Assembly (NCBI GenBank): GCA_012518155.1
Contig: JAAYTC010000164.1
Span: forward strand, 1-5,299
Length of the DNA: 5,299 nt
Origin: Bacteroidales bacterium
GTDB lineage: Bacteria > Bacteroidota > Bacteroidia > Bacteroidales > Dysgonomonadaceae
Reading direction: 5' to 3'
The notes below the pieces were generated by a model, which was given only the letters and a program-made list of their open reading frames with translations, ran no database searches and was not told the origin of the DNA. How positions within the stretch are numbered: position 1 is the first letter of the stretch; every line of letters starts with the position of its first letter. This document shows, piece after piece, positions 4,939 to 5,299 of the stretch. The translations under genes and the position numbers were made by a program.

Positions 4939-5299
4939 TTAAAAATTAACGCTCTTCTCGATTTCATAAAAAATGCGCTCCGGCGAGATCATGAAATATT
5001 TCTCACCCTGTGCCAGCGGTACGATGGTATCGAAGCCCATAAGCCTCCGAGGGGGTGCTTCGAGGTAAAGGAAAGCCTCTTCGTTGGCGATGGCGATCAA
5101 TTCTGACCCCACGCTGAACGACTCATTCGCTTCAGCGACGATCAACATCCGCCCCGTTTTCTGCACCGACTTCCGAATAGTTTCTCTATCAATCGGATAA
5201 ATCGATCGAAGGTCGATCAGTTCCACCGAGATGCCCGCTTCATCCGCCATGGCAATCGCTTTTTGGCATTCCCGAACGAGAGCACCAAAAGCCACCACG
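4939..5299 (-). CDS. 2-oxoacid dehydrogenase E1 beta region, C-terminal part (partial at window edge)
   Basis: E1 is the thiamine diphosphate enzyme that decarboxylates the 2-oxoacid and acylates the E2 lipoyl group. The visible 120 codons cover the C-terminal transketolase-like domain of the beta subunit: VVAFGALVRECQKA, then the hallmark ELIDLRSIYPIDRETIRKSV-QKTGR, then LIVAEAN, GSELIAIANEEAF and APPRRLMGFDTIVPLAQGEK. The frame is open at the window edge. The GTG near 5298 is an internal valine codon, not a start, because the family motif continues upstream. In many Bacteroidetes the alpha and beta parts are fused in one long chain, but this cannot be seen here. The stop TAA lies nine bases before the E2 start, marking an E1-E2 operon. 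The promoter lies outside the window. Confidence 0.92.
   Translation of the reverse strand, partial: VVAFGALVRECQKAIAMADEAGISVELIDLRSIYPIDRETIRKSVQKTGRMLIVAEANESFSVGSELIAIANEEAFLYLEAPPRRLMGFDTIVPLAQGEKYFMISPERIFYEIEKSVNF

Overview
The window looks like a chromosomal segment of a member of the Bacteroidales, probably near Porphyromonadaceae/Dysgonomonadaceae. This rests on protein style, on mostly absent Shine-Dalgarno sequences, and on a perfect Bacteroidetes -7 promoter element (TATCTTTG, 2261-2268). That placement is inference; no marker gene is present.

Layout from left to right. At 1-47 there may be the last codons of a plus-strand gene. A hairpin with a T-run (47-77) separates it from a small GlsB/YeaQ-type membrane protein on the minus strand (108-356). 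A 126-base intergenic stretch (357-482) holds an inverted repeat and no gene. A two-gene minus-strand operon follows: a nitroreductase-family flavoprotein (1637-2176), then 11 bases later nspC, carboxynorspermidine/carboxyspermidine decarboxylase (483-1625). nspC is interrupted by one in-frame TGA at 762-764. All sequence beyond the TGA is still open and conserved, so this is a nonsense change and not a frameshift.

A divergent promoter region (2177-2296) contains a 9-bp perfect inverted repeat placed symmetrically between two outward-facing -7 elements. To its right lies a plus-strand pair overlapping by 11 bases. The first encodes a hemerythrin-like di-iron protein related to YtfE/RIC/ScdA that lacks the family's N-terminal double cysteine. 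The second encodes a LuxR-type DNA-binding protein with a degenerate receiver domain. This pair, facing a nitroreductase across a mirrored promoter, is the best candidate for an unusual system: a kinase-free redox, oxygen or NO sensing module.

The right side is a minus-strand 2-oxoacid dehydrogenase operon. It holds the C-terminal part of the E1 beta region (4939 to the window edge), then 9 bases later a complete lipoyl-bearing E2 acyltransferase (3613-4929). E2 and the LuxR-type gene converge with only four bases between their stop codons, leaving no room for a conventional terminator between them.
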